This document shows positions 62,794-64,000 of a stretch of DNA of 64,000 nt, in pieces; position 1 is the stretch's first letter, and the number at the start of each line of letters is the position of its first letter. Location: positions 310,001 through 374,000 of the forward strand of contig NZ_JACVEE010000004.1 of NCBI RefSeq assembly GCF_015355755.1, written 5' to 3'. The notes under the pieces are model-generated. The model worked only from the letters and a program-made list of their open reading frames with translations. It was not told the DNA's origin and made no database searches. The position numbers and the translations under genes are program-made. The DNA is from Nocardia sp. XZ_19_385 (lineage in GTDB: Bacteria > Actinomycetota > Actinomycetes > Mycobacteriales > Mycobacteriaceae).

Positions 62794-62865
62794 TGCACGC
62801 AGAGGGGATCGAACCCCCGACCGCTGGTGTGTAAAACCAGTGCTCTACCGCTGAGCTATACGTGC
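62794..62865 (-). tRNA. tRNA-Val(TAC)
   Basis: 72-nt cloverleaf: acceptor GCACGTA/TGCGTGC with one G-T pair, D-arm AGCTCAGCGGTAGAGC, anticodon loop TTTACAC (anticodon TAC, reads GUA) and T-arm GGGGG-TTCGATC-CCCTC. CCA not encoded. The nuclease-helicase gene lies downstream of its 3' end. Confidence 0.95.
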
Positions 62866-62895
62866 GGGACCGCCGGTGTGAACCGACGGTGCGGG

Positions 62896-63372
62896 TTATG
62901 AATCTAGCGCGGCGAGCGCTTTCTCCCAAGCCGCCTGGTCACGGGGCTCTCCGGGGCCGTTCATTTCGGAGAATCGGATGTGACCGGTCTTGTCGACGAC
63001 GAAGGTGCCGCGGTTCGGGTAGCCGGATTTCTCGTTGAAGACGCCGTACGCCTGGGCGACGGCGCCGTGCGGCCAGAAATCGGAGAGCAGGGGGAAGACG
63101 TAGCCCTGTTCGGAGGCCCAGATCTTGTGAGTGGGCGGCGGGCCGACGGAGATGGCGAGGATTTCGTGGTCCTCGTTCTGGAACTTGGGCAGCTCGTCGC
63201 GCACCTTGCACAGCTCACCCTGGCAGATGCCGGTGAAGGCGAGCGGATAGAACACGATGAGCACGTTCTTCTCACCGCGGAAAGACGAAAGCGTGACGTC
63301 CTGGTTGTTTTGATCCTTCAGCGTGAAATCCGGTGCGAGCGCACCGATTCCCAAGGGTCCATCCAGGGGCAT
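62896..63372 (-). CDS. ahpE: Peroxiredoxin AhpE
   Basis: 158 residues, one-Cys peroxiredoxin of the mycobacterial AhpE type: FYPLAFTGIC with peroxidatic Cys50, ISVGPPPTHKIW and PLLSDFWPHGAV. Reduces peroxides and peroxynitrite in the cytosol, recycled by mycothiol/mycoredoxin. It has an additional Cys55 (QGELCKVRD) not present in Mtb AhpE as I recall it. GGAGG supports the ATG at 63372. Order AhpE-DUF3052 is as in mycobacteria. Confidence 0.93.
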   Translation of the reverse strand: MPLDGPLGIGALAPDFTLKDQNNQDVTLSSFRGEKNVLIVFYPLAFTGICQGELCKVRDELPKFQNEDHEILAISVGPPPTHKIWASEQGYVFPLLSDFWPHGAVAQAYGVFNEKSGYPNRGTFVVDKTGHIRFSEMNGPGEPRDQAAWEKALAALDS

Positions 63373-63396
63373 CCGCGAGTCCTCCATCGTGTCGGG

Positions 63397-63430
63397 TTTC
63401 GCCGGGCGACAAAAGCATCGCCCGGCGAAA
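63397..63430. terminator. 13-bp hairpin between DUF3052 and ahpE
   Basis: Perfect arms TTTCGCCGGGCGA and TCGCCCGGCGAAA with an 8-nt loop, in the 89-bp gap before ahpE. Could end the DUF3052 transcript or attenuate into ahpE. No U-tract. Confidence 0.5.
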
Positions 63431-63461
63431 ACCATAGCGAATGGGTCAGCGTTGCCTGTAC

Positions 63462-63884
63462 TCAGCGCTGCTTGATAGGGGCCTTCGGCTGTACCAAGCG
63501 GCTTCCGGTCCACGAACCCAGGCTGATCGCAGACGTCTGCGTCAGGCCCGCCGTGGGCGCGGCTTCGGCGATCTCGCTCGGATCGACATGGCCAGGTTTA
63601 CCGGTCTTGGGGGTGAGGACCCAGATGACGCCGTCGTCGGCAAGCGGGCTGATGACTTCCATCAGCTCGTCTGCCAGATCGCCGTCTCCTTCGCGCCACC
63701 AGAGCAAAACGGTATCGACCACCTCATCGGTGTCGTCGTCGACCATTTCACTGCCGATGGCTTCCTCGACGTCGGCCCGCAGGTCGTCGTCGGTGTCCTC
63801 GTCCCATCCCAGTTCCTGGACAACCATGCCGTGTGTAATGCCAAGCTTCTGAGCGTAGTTCTGCGCGTCCGCCGCGGCGACCAC
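63462..63884 (-). CDS. DUF3052 protein
   Basis: 140 residues, DUF3052 as in mycobacteria (AAADAQNYAQKLGI, VVQELGWDEDTDDDL, DDGVIWVLTPKTGKPGHV). Function unknown; neighbour of AhpE and usually of aceE. GTG at 63884 has GAGGAGG seven bases upstream and gives the family N-terminus; a TTG at 63926 is a weaker alternative. Promoter is within 63885-64000. Confidence 0.9.
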   Translation of the reverse strand: MVAAADAQNYAQKLGITHGMVVQELGWDEDTDDDLRADVEEAIGSEMVDDDTDEVVDTVLLWWREGDGDLADELMEVISPLADDGVIWVLTPKTGKPGHVDPSEIAEAAPTAGLTQTSAISLGSWTGSRLVQPKAPIKQR

Positions 63885-64000
63885 GGTGGTGTCCTCCTCA
63901 ACTCCCGAGACAATAGATAGTTGCAAGCGAACATGGTTATCGCCCCGAGCGCAAGCCGATCGGTGGAATTGCCACCGAATGTCGCGGGTGGATCTCGGGT

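Overview
The window looks like chromosomal DNA from a high-GC, mycolic-acid-containing actinomycete, most likely Nocardia or a close relative in the Mycobacteriales. Evidence includes an EphD-type epoxide hydrolase/dehydrogenase fusion, a WS/DGAT wax ester/triacylglycerol synthase, CYP125, KstR-type steroid operators, an NDMA (mycofactocin)-type alcohol dehydrogenase, a Ddn-like deazaflavin reductase, DUF3145, and the AhpE-DUF3052 pair seen in mycobacteria. I found no rRNA, CRISPR array, transposase or phage structural gene. Two tRNAs are present: one with anticodon CAT and one tRNA-Val(TAC).

Layout. 1-2.8 kb: ArgP/LysE amino-acid export pair and a YdcF-like membrane protein. 2.8-10.2 kb: lipid and steroid genes (SDR, alpha/beta hydrolase, WS/DGAT), then a tightly coupled three-gene operon: a protein with a di-iron ferritin-like signature, an FMN/[2Fe-2S] reductase and EphD. 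10-19.6 kb: mostly small and secreted proteins, a PadR-controlled membrane protein with a carotenoid oxygenase, and an inverted pair of paralogous small membrane proteins. 19.7-22.5 kb: CYP125, TetR, NmrA-like SDR. 22.5-27 kb: a TerD/DUF2510/TerB-like/HNH fusion protein, an Ala-rich coiled-coil protein and an acyltransferase, interspersed with a strict 66-67 bp palindromic repeat family. 27-34 kb: fused PabA-PabB, phosphotransferase, an HTH plus Clp-N pair, a serine hydrolase, TetR. 34-38 kb: ABC half-transporter pair and DinB-like protein. 38.5-43 kb: NDMA-type ADH, two serine hydrolases, DUF3145. 42.5-48.8 kb: TetR, acyl-CoA dehydrogenase, SDR and a branched-chain-type ABC transporter without a binding protein. 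49-54.4 kb: Ugp-like ABC importer with an embedded phosphodiesterase. 54.3-58.6 kb: LysR, Gnd, a 110-bp tandem repeat array, and an AbiEi/DUF559 nuclease-like gene bracketed by two perfect 23-bp hairpins. 58.6-62.8 kb: a glycoside-hydrolase-like lipoprotein and a nuclease-helicase (DUF2075) next to tRNA-Val. 62.9-64 kb: AhpE and DUF3052.

How the genes work together. Four separate KstR-like boxes (near 3.68, 6.08, 19.68 and 38.45 kb) tie the alpha/beta hydrolase, WS/DGAT, CYP125 and NDMA-type ADH into one predicted cholesterol/steroid regulon. The most novel-looking parts are the di-iron protein/reductase/EphD operon, the TerD-HNH fusion surrounded by paired palindromes, and the hairpin-bracketed DUF559 cassette. 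Many genes show a TAnnnT-like -10 hexamer six or seven bases before an ATG/GTG, which fits leaderless mRNAs.
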